Shown: piece by piece, positions 7,662 to 15,430 of the stretch
Layout: each line of letters opens with the position of its first letter
Numbering within the stretch: position 1 is the stretch's first letter
NCBI GenBank assembly: GCA_022565155.1
Contig: JADFKB010000010.1
Location: 1 to 41,630 of the forward strand
From: Chloroflexota bacterium
Lineage (GTDB): Bacteria; Chloroflexota; Dehalococcoidia; DSTF01; RBG-16-68-14
Direction: 5' to 3'
DNA length: 41,630 bases
The notes under the pieces: generated by a model
Seen by the model: only the letters and a program-made list of their open reading frames with translations
What the model was told of the DNA's origin: nothing
The model's database searches: none
Translations under genes and position numbers: made by a program

Positions 7662-9053
7662 ATGGTCCAGCCAGAAGCCGAAATCCCCAGACGCAACCGC
7701 ATTATCTACGCCTCAGCCAGCCTTGGCGGAAACGTTCTATCGCGCACCACCACGCTCTGGCTCCTGTTCTTCTACGCACCACCCGCCGACGCGGACATGC
7801 CCACCATCGTCCCCCGGTTCACGCTGGCCATCATCCTCCTGCTGGTCGGCATCCAGGACGCGATCAACGACCCGATTATCGGCCACTGGAGCGACCGCAC
7901 GCGCACGCGCTGGGGGCGGCGCATCCCGTTCGTGGTACTGTCGACTCCGTTCTACGCCCTGTTCTTCTTCCTCTTCTTCACGCCGCCCGGCGTCGACCAC
8001 AGCATCTTCGTCAACGCCCTCTACATCACGGCCATCGTCCTGATCCAACGTATCGTTGGCACCATGTCCAGCGGTCCCATTGAAGCTCTTCTGCCGGAGA
8101 TCGCGCAGAGCTCGGCCGCCCGAGTCAGCATCGTCGCCTGGCAGGTGTTCCTGGGCGCCCTGGGCGCCGCCTTTGCCCTGGTGGCGACGGGCGTGATCAA
8201 AGACGCTTTCGGCTGGCAGGTCATGGCCGGCATCGTCGCCATTATTGCTCTGGTGTCCCGCTACATCGGCCTCTGGGGGGCCTGGCCCTACGCCCGCAGG
8301 AACATCGAGCCGGTGCGCATCGGCCTCATCACCTCGCTGCGGCAGGTCTTCCGCAACGACCAGTTCCTCTACTTCCTGCCCACGTTCGTCCTATTCAACA
8401 CGGCGGTCACCATGCTGCTGGCCACCTTGCCGTTCTTCGCCGAATCGGTCATCCTCGGTGACGACGAATCGTTGTCCCTGAGCGTGTTCGGCCTCTCCTT
8501 CGACCTGGAAGGGGGCGCCGTCAGCTCCATTCTGGCCGGCGCCGCCATCCTGGCGGTCATCGTCTTCCTACCAGCCATCTACCGGCTTACGGTGAGCCGG
8601 GGCAAAGCCTGGGTCTATTCTGCCGCCATGCTCTTCGCCGCCTTGACGTTCCCGCTCCTCTTCCTGATGGGATTGATCCCCGGGGTCGATCCCCTGATCC
8701 AGAGCATCTTCTTCGTTGCGCTAGCGGGCATAGCCATCACCGGCGTCTTCGCCTTTCCCAACGCGATCATGGCGGACATCATCGACTACGACGCCCTGCG
8801 CACGGGGATGCGCCGCGAGGCGCTCTACTACGGCGCCCAGAACACGATCGAGAAGGGGGTGGGCTCGCTCGCAGTGGCCATTCTGGCCGGCCTCTTTCTC
8901 CTGGGCGAGACGGCCGCCGACCCGCTCGGGCTCCGTCTCGTCGGGCCGGTGGCGGGCGCGGCCGCCTTTATCGGCTTCATCATCTTCATCCGCGGCTACC
9001 GGCTGCCGGATACGGTGACAGCGGAGACGGTGCGCGAGAAGGGCCTGATCTGA
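7662..9053 (+). CDS. GPH-family sugar:cation symporter (MelB-like MFS)
   Basis: A 463-residue transporter with about twelve hydrophobic segments. The diagnostic region is QDAINDPIIGHWSDRTRTRW followed by GRRIPFV at ~62-90. This is the glycoside-pentoside-hexuronide (MelB-like) version of the loop 2-3 motif, with the two Asp that coordinate the coupling cation. Towards the C-terminus, MADIIDYDALRTGMRREALYYG is the second typical segment. It is predicted to import a sugar or related solute with Na+ or H+; the substrate is unknown. The gene looks richer in GCC, ACC and CCC codons than its neighbours, which could mean a separate history, but this was not counted. An AAGGAA lies upstream of the ATG, though further away than is ideal. 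Confidence 0.85.
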   Translation: MVQPEAEIPRRNRIIYASASLGGNVLSRTTTLWLLFFYAPPADADMPTIVPRFTLAIILLLVGIQDAINDPIIGHWSDRTRTRWGRRIPFVVLSTPFYALFFFLFFTPPGVDHSIFVNALYITAIVLIQRIVGTMSSGPIEALLPEIAQSSAARVSIVAWQVFLGALGAAFALVATGVIKDAFGWQVMAGIVAIIALVSRYIGLWGAWPYARRNIEPVRIGLITSLRQVFRNDQFLYFLPTFVLFNTAVTMLLATLPFFAESVILGDDESLSLSVFGLSFDLEGGAVSSILAGAAILAVIVFLPAIYRLTVSRGKAWVYSAAMLFAALTFPLLFLMGLIPGVDPLIQSIFFVALAGIAITGVFAFPNAIMADIIDYDALRTGMRREALYYGAQNTIEKGVGSLAVAILAGLFLLGETAADPLGLRLVGPVAGAAAFIGFIIFIRGYRLPDTVTAETVREKGLI

Positions 9054-9116
9054 CGGAGCCGCCGCCGTCCCCCGATGGGTCGGATGCCCGCTCAGCTCAG
9101 CTTCTCACTCGCCCAT

Positions 9117-9145
9117 TTGTTCTGCTGACGCCGGCATGGTAAAAT
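9117..9145 (+). promoter_or_regulatory. Promoter upstream of the dinG-like gene
   Basis: TTGTTC (9117-9122) and TAAAAT (9140-9145) are 17 nt apart, and TGG directly before the -10 makes it an extended -10. Transcription would begin near 9152, giving a ~21-nt leader with GGAG ahead of the ATG at 9173. Confidence 0.6.
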
Positions 9146-9172
9146 GGCCAGACTTCGCCCTGTGGAGAACCC

Positions 9173-11962
9173 ATGCCCCGCAGCTACGTCGCCCTCGATC
9201 TAGAGACGACAGGATTGGACCCTGACCGCGACGCGATCATGGAAATCGGCGCCGTTCGCTTCGACCTTGACGGCGCCAGCGAGACGTTCAGCACCTTCGT
9301 CGATCCGAAGCGGCCGATCCCCTATCGAATCCAACGGCTGACCAACATCGGCGATGATGACGTCGCCGGCGCGCCGCAGTTCGCGAACGTCGCCGCCGAT
9401 CTGGAGGCGTTCATCGGCGATAGCGCCGTGGTCGGCCAGAATATCAAGTTCGACCTGAGCTTTCTCGAAGAAGGCCGCGTTGTGCCGCCCGGCCCGGCTT
9501 ACGATACGCAGGAGCTGGCCGGCGTCCTCCTGCCCGGTCTGCCGGAGCAAAACCTGGGCGCGATCGCCCGATACTTGGAGATCGACTTCCCCGTCCAGCA
9601 TCGCGCGCTTGCCGATGCTGAGGCCGCCCGTATGATCTTCCTCGCCCTGCGCCAGCGGCTGGCCGCCCTTCCGACGGCATTGCTGGCGGAGGCGGAGCGC
9701 GTCGCGGCGCCGCTCGACTGGTCGCTTGGCGATCTGCTGCGCGAGCTGCTGGAAGAGCGCCCGACGGTCGCGGACGCCGCAGAGGAAGGGCTGCTGCACG
9801 GAGCGCTGCGGCAGCCCCGTAAACCTGGCCCTGCTCTCGCTACCGGCGCAGATAGCCCGACGCCGGTCGATGTAAACGCGATCGAACGCATGCTTACGAG
9901 GGATGCCAAGCAGGTGATCGATGAGTTCGAGGAGCGTCCGCAGCAGGTAGAGATGGCCCGCGCCGTCAGCGAGGCGCTGAACAACGGCGAGGATCTGCTG
10001 GTGGAGGCGGGTACCGGCGTTGGCAAGTCGCTCGCCTATCTGCTGCCGGCGGCGCGCTACGCACAGCAGAACGATACCCGCGTCGTCGTCTCGACGAACA
10101 CGATCAACCTGCAGGGGCAGCTCATCGGCAAGGACATCCCCGATGTCCGCCGGCTCGATCGCAACGACAGCACGCTGCGCGCCACGCAGTTGAAGGGGCG
10201 AAGCAACTACCTCTGCCTGCTGCGCTGGACGAACCTGCGCCACGCGGAGTCGCGCAGCGAAGACGAAGCGAAGCTGCTGGTGCGGCTGCTGCTCTGGCTA
10301 CCCCACACCGAGACCGGCGATCGGGCCGAGCTGCGCCTCTCGCAGAGCGAGGGCGTTGTCTGGAATCGGTTGAGCGCCCAGCACGAAGCCTGCCTCGCCA
10401 CGCCGTGCGCGTTCGTGAAGGACGGCTCCTGCTTCCTGCTGCGCGCCCGCAAACGGGCCGAGGCCGCGCACGTCCTGGTGGTGAACCACGCGCTCCTCCT
10501 CTCGGATGTCGCTGTCGGCGGCGGTGTCATCCCGGAGTACTCACACCTGATCGTCGACGAGGCGCAGCACTTGGAGGCGGAGGCGACGCGCCAGTTCGGC
10601 TTCCAGGCCGCCGAGGACGACGTGAGCGGGTTCCTGGACGGCGTGGCGAGTCGCGGGGGCGGCCTCGCCAGCGGGCTGCGCAACGCTACGCGCGGCCTGG
10701 GCGGCCAGGTGGCGGCGAACCGGGAACTGCTCGACATCGCGACCGGCGCGGAGGACGCCGTCTCGCGCGCACGAGAGCTGCTGCCGGAGTTCTTTCTGCT
10801 CCTGGCTGGCTTTCTTCGCCAACAGGTCAAGCGCGAGAGCAACTACGATAATCGACTGTCGCTCAGCCGGGCGATGCGCGTCCAGCCGGACTGGGGCGAG
10901 ATCGAGCTCGCCTGGGAGAACCTAAGCGCCGCGCTAGGCCAGGTGCTGACGGCGGTCGAACGTCTGCACCGCGGCCTCGAATCTACGGAGGCGTCGAACC
11001 TGCTCGACTACGAATCGCTGCTGACGGAAACGAGTGATCTGCTCCAAACCGGCGCGACGCTGCGGCAGGGCATCGACAACATCGTCCTGCAGGAAGACGA
11101 GAACACCATCTGCTGGCTGAGCCAGCAGCGCAACGCGCCGGGCACCGGCCTGGCCAGCGCCCCGCTGCGGGTGGACGGCCTGCTGCAAGAGCGGCTCTTC
11201 TCGCAGAAGGAAGCGGCGGTGCTCACGAGCGCAACGCTCACTACCGACGGTAGCTTCGACTACCTGCGCGGGACGCTGGGATTTACAGAGGCGAACGAAC
11301 TGCGGCTGGGCTCGCCGTTCGACTACGCGCAGTCGACGCTGGTGCTGGCGCCAACCGACATGCCGGACCCCAACCAGAGCGAGTACATGGCAGCGCTACA
11401 GGAGTCCCTGATCGAACTGGTGCGCGCCAGCAGAGGCCGGGCGCTGGTGCTCTTCACATCGCACGCCAGCCTGCGCGCCGCTCACGCGGGGATCAAGCAG
11501 GCGCTGCAAGAGGAGCAGATCCTCGTGCTGGGCCATCACATCGACGGTTCCCCCCGGCAACTGACGCAGGCGCTGCTGGACAATCCGCAGACGGTCGTGC
11601 TCGGCACCGCCAGCTTCTGGGAGGGCGTCGATATCGTCGGCGAGGCGCTGTCGCTGCTCGTCGTCGCCCGGCTGCCGTTCGCCGTGCCGGACGATCCGAT
11701 CTTCCAGGCCCGCTCTGAGCTGCACGACAACCCGTTCAACGAGTACGCGCTCCCGCAGGCCGCGCTCCGATTCAAGCAGGGCTTTGGACGGCTAATCCGG
11801 CGGAAGTCGGACCGCGGCGTGCTCGCCGTTCTGGACGGGCGCATCACGAGCAAACCGTATGGGAAGTCGTTCTTGCGCTCGCTGCCGCCGTGTACCGTCG
11901 AGCAGGTGCCGCGCGGCAAGATGCCGGATCTGGTGGCGCATTGGCTCGACAGCGACCGCTAG
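9173..11962 (+). CDS. dinG: DinG-family helicase with N-terminal DEDDh exonuclease domain
   Basis: A 929-residue two-part protein. Residues ~1-170 are a DnaQ-like 3'-5' exonuclease with LDLETTG (D9, E11), QNIKFDLSFL (D94) and HRALAD (H143, D148), a complete DEDDh set. Residues ~235-925 are an XPD/DinG-type superfamily 2 helicase: Walker A AGTGVGKS (~280), a DEAQ-type Walker B, and the C-terminal motif FKQGFGRLIRR. Between motifs, four cysteines (348, 407, 412, 420) have spacing like the E. coli DinG 4Fe-4S ligands. The exonuclease fusion resembles Bacillus and Staphylococcus DinG, which as I recall lack those cysteines. A role in DNA repair or removal of R-loops and blocked structures is expected. 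It overlaps the following acetyltransferase by 22 nt. Confidence 0.92.
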   Translation: MPRSYVALDLETTGLDPDRDAIMEIGAVRFDLDGASETFSTFVDPKRPIPYRIQRLTNIGDDDVAGAPQFANVAADLEAFIGDSAVVGQNIKFDLSFLEEGRVVPPGPAYDTQELAGVLLPGLPEQNLGAIARYLEIDFPVQHRALADAEAARMIFLALRQRLAALPTALLAEAERVAAPLDWSLGDLLRELLEERPTVADAAEEGLLHGALRQPRKPGPALATGADSPTPVDVNAIERMLTRDAKQVIDEFEERPQQVEMARAVSEALNNGEDLLVEAGTGVGKSLAYLLPAARYAQQNDTRVVVSTNTINLQGQLIGKDIPDVRRLDRNDSTLRATQLKGRSNYLCLLRWTNLRHAESRSEDEAKLLVRLLLWLPHTETGDRAELRLSQSEGVVWNRLSAQHEACLATPCAFVKDGSCFLLRARKRAEAAHVLVVNHALLLSDVAVGGGVIPEYSHLIVDEAQHLEAEATRQFGFQAAEDDVSGFLDGVASRGGGLASGLRNATRGLGGQVAANRELLDIATGAEDAVSRARELLPEFFLLLAGFLRQQVKRESNYDNRLSLSRAMRVQPDWGEIELAWENLSAALGQVLTAVERLHRGLESTEASNLLDYESLLTETSDLLQTGATLRQGIDNIVLQEDENTICWLSQQRNAPGTGLASAPLRVDGLLQERLFSQKEAAVLTSATLTTDGSFDYLRGTLGFTEANELRLGSPFDYAQSTLVLAPTDMPDPNQSEYMAALQESLIELVRASRGRALVLFTSHASLRAAHAGIKQALQEEQILVLGHHIDGSPRQLTQALLDNPQTVVLGTASFWEGVDIVGEALSLLVVARLPFAVPDDPIFQARSELHDNPFNEYALPQAALRFKQGFGRLIRRKSDRGVLAVLDGRITSKPYGKSFLRSLPPCTVEQVPRGKMPDLVAHWLDSDR

Positions 11963-12411
11963 CCAAGCTGCGCCCACTGCGCGCGACCGGCCTCGATCGG
12001 CTGGCGGCGTGGCTGCCGGATGTTGCATACGCCGCCGGCTGCGATCGTTGGACCAACGACGGCGAGTTGCGAGCAGCCATCGACAACCCGACCATCCTCA
12101 CCACGGGCAGCGGCTACAACTGCTTCGTTGCCTATCAGTTGGGATCACCCCACGCCGGCGCTGCGCTGATTCGCTTACTCGCCGTTGCGCCGGATTCACG
12201 CCGCACGGGGCTAGGTGGCCGCGTGGCCCTGGCGCTGGAGAAGCGGCTGGCGTCATCGACGAAGACGAAGCAGATCTACGTCGCCGTGCCGCCACGGAAC
12301 GGCATTGCCCTATATTTCTGGCTTAGGTTAGGCTATCGACCACTTACCAAAATCAATGCACCACAGGCGCCGACTTCATCTTCCGCCTGGATGGTACGTG
12401 ACCTAGACTAA
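11941..12411 (+). CDS. GNAT-family N-acetyltransferase
   Basis: About 156 residues. The acetyl-CoA-binding motif A appears as LAVAPDSRRTGLGGRVALAL, with the Arg/Gly pattern R-x-x-G-x-G, and the C-terminal motif B region as ALYFWLRLGYRP. The N-terminus LRPLRATGLDRL is the usual first strand and helix. The substrate is unknown. The open frame extends upstream to 11890, but TTG 11941 gives a GNAT of ordinary length and overlaps the dinG-like gene by only 22 nt. No good ribosome binding site is seen for either start, so coupling to the upstream gene is likely. It runs convergently towards the minus-strand genes; the 78-nt gap 12412-12489 shows no clear terminator. Confidence 0.72.
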   Translation: MARQRPLAKLRPLRATGLDRLAAWLPDVAYAAGCDRWTNDGELRAAIDNPTILTTGSGYNCFVAYQLGSPHAGAALIRLLAVAPDSRRTGLGGRVALALEKRLASSTKTKQIYVAVPPRNGIALYFWLRLGYRPLTKINAPQAPTSSSAWMVRDLD

Positions 12412-12489
12412 CCAAAGCTGATAAAGTAATCCTGATCCGCTCGGCTAGGCTCGCGAGAAACCTGTCGGGAAGATGCTCGTTTTTCCTCC

Positions 12490-12816
12490 CTACTCTCTCC
12501 GCCGGGCGATGATTACCCGCGTAACGATGTGCGCCAGGGCAAATGCAACGCCAAAGAGTCCGGCAAAGAAGACGACAGCGAAGAGCGTTGGCCCTGCCAT
12601 GGCAGCGAAGCCCATGAGGACAGCGCCGGCGACGAAGGCGAAGAGGACAGGGAACGTCCGCCAGTTCCACTGCGCCAGCGGTTGTCGCGGCTCAGGCCGG
12701 CGCTCGTACGATGCGCGCTTGGCGGCGTCCTGTCCCGCGACCTGACGCTCTATGCCATGGCTATCGCGGCGCCGGGTGCGGCGTCGCCGTCTCCTACCCC
12801 GCTGTTCACCCGCCAT
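12490..12816 (-). CDS. Arg-rich two-helix membrane protein, unknown function
   Basis: A 108-residue protein whose first ~20 residues are strongly arginine-rich, followed by a charged segment and then two hydrophobic helices (~53-74 and ~78-100). The C-terminus ends in RRR. It has no recognisable family. It lies in the same reading frame as the zinc-finger gene upstream: one TAG stop (12822-12820), one serine codon, then this ATG. It could be a separately translated cistron or the second half of one zinc-finger/Arg-rich/TM protein interrupted by an amber codon. A GGAGG about 12 nt upstream is a weak ribosome binding site. Confidence 0.6.
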   Translation of the reverse strand: MAGEQRGRRRRRRTRRRDSHGIERQVAGQDAAKRASYERRPEPRQPLAQWNWRTFPVLFAFVAGAVLMGFAAMAGPTLFAVVFFAGLFGVAFALAHIVTRVIIARRRE

Positions 12817-12819
12817 CGA

Positions 12820-13089
12820 CTACGCCCGCCTCCGATAGCGACGGCGATGCGGCCTTTCTGAGCGTGAGGGGGGCGGCGGTGGTGGCGACGAATCGCTTCC
12901 ATCTAAGCAACGCTGGCAGGCGAACTCCAACGCCAGGTGCTGCTCGCTAATCCAGACCGCGCCGCAGTCCTTACCTTCCAGGTCATTGCGCGGGTTGAGG
13001 TGAAATCGCTTGCCGCAGCTATGGCACTCCGCAGACATTGCCTCATCCACGGCCTCCTGGCAGACGGCACACAGCGATAGCTCAACCAC
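12820..13089 (-). CDS. Small zinc-finger protein with Pro/Arg-rich tail
   Basis: An 89-residue protein. The N-terminal half has CAVC (C7, C10), then CHSCGKRFH (C22, C25, H29), and later C42 and a CQRC pair (C58, C61), so one or two zinc sites of a ribbon or treble-clef type are likely. The tail is a run of six prolines followed by an arginine-rich end. The GTG start overlaps the stop of the upstream nucleotidyltransferase gene by 8 nt, so the two are translationally coupled. No defined family or function was recognised; nucleic-acid or protein binding is possible. Confidence 0.65.
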   Translation of the reverse strand: MVELSLCAVCQEAVDEAMSAECHSCGKRFHLNPRNDLEGKDCGAVWISEQHLALEFACQRCLDGSDSSPPPPPPSRSERPHRRRYRRRA

Positions 13090-14341
13090 GGCGCGCCGCC
13101 GCTTCCGTCCGGCCGCCCAGCAGCTGCTCGATCAGCGCCGCTTCGTCTTCGCGGCTGTGCGTCTTGCCGTCCAACCGCGCCGCGCGCAGCGACGCGAGAG
13201 CGGAGCCGACCTGCGGACCCTGCGGCACCCCGAGCGTCTGGACGTCGTCGCCGTTCAGGCGCGGCCGGACGAGCCGGTCCGACGCCAGGTAGCGGTGCGC
13301 GGCCTCCGCCGCGCGCCGCCCCGCAACGAGGGCGAACGCCTCGATCGCTTCGACGGGTCGCGGCGAGAGTAGCCGCGCCGCCTCGCTCGGCCGCAGGCCG
13401 GCAGCCATCAATTTCGGCTCTTGCGCACGCAGCGCGACGAAGGCGCCTAATATCGCCGCCTGGCGTCCCGTCACCTCCAGCCGCCCCATCGCCTGCTCGA
13501 CGCCGGCGGGCGAAGCGTCGGAGAGGAGGATGCAGAGGAGGGCAACGTCCCGATGTGAGGCTGACAGCTCATCCAGCCGTCCGACCGCCCGCCGCTGCGT
13601 CTCGCCGGCACTTAAGGCCGCATGCGTGGCCTCGATGACGCCGCGGTGCTCAGCTCTACGCAGGATCTCCGGCACCCGTTCCTCAACGGCGATCCGTTCC
13701 AACTCGTGGCGAACGCGGACGCCGCTGACCGTGTCCAGAAAAGAGAGGTCGCGGCGCAGCAGCGCGTCCGTACGGCGATGCAGCCGAAAGCGTAGCCTGC
13801 CCGCATAGCGAACCGCGCGCAGGATGCGCGTGGCGTCGTCCTGGAAGCTATCGTCGTGCAGCACGCGCAGCGTGCGCTTGGCGACGTCGCGCCAGCCGCC
13901 GTGCGGGTCGATCAGCGCGCCCGGCCGGCCGCCGGCGAGGCGGAGCGCCATTGCGTTGATCGTAAAATCCCGGCGCGCCAGGTCTTCGAGCAAGTCCGAA
14001 GGTTGGACAGACGGCAGCGCGCCGGGACGGACATAGCTTTCGGTGCGGGCGCCGGCGAAGTCCAAGCGAACGTCGCCGGTCCGCAATGAGGCGGTGCCAA
14101 AGCGCGGGTGTTTCACGACGCGCGCTCGGAGCTTCTTGCCTACAGCGACGGCGAGCGCGATCGCATCGCCCTCAACAACGAGATCGATGTCGACATGGCC
14201 GGCGTTCATCAATAAGTCGCGCACGGCGCCGCCGACGAGGTAGAGCCCAACGCTCCGCCGCTCAGCCGCCACAACAGCGGTCTCCAACGCCCGCCGCATG
14301 TCGCCGGGCAGGCGTTTGTGCAGTCGATTCAGCAGCTTCAT
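13082..14341 (-). CDS. cca: CCA tRNA nucleotidyltransferase / poly(A) polymerase family
   Basis: A 419-residue class II nucleotidyltransferase that probably adds or repairs the 3' CCA of tRNAs. Motifs in order: YLVGGAVRDLL (nucleotidyltransferase GG and RD), DIDLVVEGD with the two metal-binding aspartates, VRLDFAGARTESY, RRDFTINAMAL, then the flexible and template region ATRILRAVRYAGRLRFRL. The C-terminal third is helical without an obvious HD phosphohydrolase motif. Some bacteria split C-adding and A-adding activities between two such enzymes, so A-adding only or poly(A) polymerase remain possible. It heads a minus-strand unit with the zinc-finger and membrane genes and is divergent from rnc. 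Confidence 0.9.
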   Translation of the reverse strand: MKLLNRLHKRLPGDMRRALETAVVAAERRSVGLYLVGGAVRDLLMNAGHVDIDLVVEGDAIALAVAVGKKLRARVVKHPRFGTASLRTGDVRLDFAGARTESYVRPGALPSVQPSDLLEDLARRDFTINAMALRLAGGRPGALIDPHGGWRDVAKRTLRVLHDDSFQDDATRILRAVRYAGRLRFRLHRRTDALLRRDLSFLDTVSGVRVRHELERIAVEERVPEILRRAEHRGVIEATHAALSAGETQRRAVGRLDELSASHRDVALLCILLSDASPAGVEQAMGRLEVTGRQAAILGAFVALRAQEPKLMAAGLRPSEAARLLSPRPVEAIEAFALVAGRRAAEAAHRYLASDRLVRPRLNGDDVQTLGVPQGPQVGSALASLRAARLDGKTHSREDEAALIEQLLGGRTEAAARRG

Positions 14342-14387
14342 TCCGACCGCAGTGTAGCAGAGCGGCGGGGCGGATTTCGTCCAATTC

Positions 14388-14417
14388 TTGACAGAGGCCA
14401 GGCTGCCTCCCTACTAT
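14388..14417 (+). promoter_or_regulatory. Strong promoter of the rnc-smc unit
   Basis: A perfect TTGACA (14388-14393) and TACTAT (14412-14417) are separated by 18 nt, with a start expected near 14424. The spacer contains GGCCAGGCTGCCT, which recurs in the promoter at 30142-30170. Confidence 0.75.
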
Positions 14418-14423
14418 GGCGCT

Positions 14424-14698
14424 AGCCCGGCTTTCAGGCTCCCGGCACGGTGGGAGCCATCGGGAGGAGGGTAGAATCGCTGCAAGCGGGTAACTGGCAC
14501 GGCGGCATCAGTAGCCGCAGCCGTAGCTGCCGACGCAAGGATCGCGTCTCGATTCTCCGACCCCACATCGAGCGTTCGCTCCCCTCAGTGGCCGCGACAG
14601 CCCGGTCCCGCGCCGCACCGTTCCGCTCCCTGTCCTGGGATGCCCAACGCGCCCGACGCGGCGTCGCTGCGTTGAGACGAATCGAAAGGTGGCCCCAG
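14424..14698 (+). promoter_or_regulatory. Long structured leader of the rnc transcript
   Basis: About 275 nt separate the predicted transcription start from the rnc start codon; with the promoter this accounts for the gene-free stretch 14342-14698. Near its 5' end GGCTCCC (14437-14443) pairs perfectly with GGGAGCC (14452-14458). An alternative stem, AGCC (14424-14427) with GGCT (14437-14440), would exclude it. The frame that continues into rnc is open from 14450, but its translation is Arg- and Ser-rich low-complexity and matches no RNase III N-terminus. I saw no tRNA, tmRNA, RNase P or known riboswitch signature here. Confidence 0.4.
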
Positions 14699-15430
14699 TT
14701 GGCGAAAGGAAGTCCGCTGGAACAGCGGCTGCGCGTCACGTTCAAGAATCCAGCGCTCCTGCAACAGGCGCTGGTGCATAGCTCCTACGTCAACGAGAAC
14801 CCCGGCCTGGTACCGGAATCGAACGAGCGGATGGAGTTCCTCGGCGACGCCGTGCTCGGCCTCGTCGTCGCGGACGCGCTCTACGCCGCCTTCCCCGGCC
14901 AGGACGAGGGGAAGCTAACGGAGCTGCGCGCCCATCTGGTGCGCCGCGATACGCTGGCCAAGGCGGCGCGCAAGCTGGAGCTGGGCGAGGCGCTGCTGCT
15001 GGGACGGGGCGAGGACGACGGCGGTGGCCGCAAGCGACCGACGAACCTCTCCCATATCTACGAGGCGATCGTGGGCGCGATCTTCCTCGATCGCGGCCTC
15101 GCGACGGCGCGACGCTTCGTCCTCACATCGCTGCGCAGCGAGTTGGAGGACATCGACGCCCAGAAGTTCCCGATGGATCCGAAGTCGCGGCTGCAGGAGA
15201 TTAGCCAATCGCGTTACCAGGATACGCCGCGCTACCAGGTAGTCGATACGCAGGGGCCTGACCACGCCCGCAGGTTCACGGTCGATGCGGTGGTGCAAGG
15301 CGAAACGCTGGGGACGGGGAGCGGACGCAGCAAGCAGGCGGCCGAGAAGCGGGCGGCAGAGGAAGCGCTGGAACGGCTGGAGCACCGTTCCGATAGCGAG
15401 AAGGCAGGGCTGCCTGGCGCATGTACCTAA
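14699..15430 (+). CDS. rnc: Ribonuclease III
   Basis: RNase III cleaves double-stranded RNA in rRNA processing and mRNA turnover. From TTG 14699, preceded by AAAGGTGG, the protein has 243 residues, a normal length. The signature NERMEFLGDAVL (42-53) carries E43, E46 and D50. The second catalytic segment is NLSHIYEAIVGAIFLD with E122, but position 119 is histidine where E. coli has the metal-site Asp114. A C-terminal double-stranded RNA-binding domain (~165-230) ends in GSGRSKQAAEKRAAEEALE. The frame is open further upstream, but the shorter start fits the family and has a ribosome binding site. It overlaps smc by 10 nt. Confidence 0.94.
   Translation: MAKGSPLEQRLRVTFKNPALLQQALVHSSYVNENPGLVPESNERMEFLGDAVLGLVVADALYAAFPGQDEGKLTELRAHLVRRDTLAKAARKLELGEALLLGRGEDDGGGRKRPTNLSHIYEAIVGAIFLDRGLATARRFVLTSLRSELEDIDAQKFPMDPKSRLQEISQSRYQDTPRYQVVDTQGPDHARRFTVDAVVQGETLGTGSGRSKQAAEKRAAEEALERLEHRSDSEKAGLPGACT

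Noticed and set aside
14450-14698. N-terminal extension of rnc by 83 codons
   Set aside because: Ser/Arg-rich without similarity to RNase III, no ribosome binding site at GTG 14450, while TTG 14699 has AAAGGTGG and gives the normal length.
14342-14698. tRNA, tmRNA, RNase P RNA or known riboswitch in the gene-free stretch
   Set aside because: No T-arm/CCA end, no RNase P core motif and no riboswitch signature could be found; only hairpins remain.
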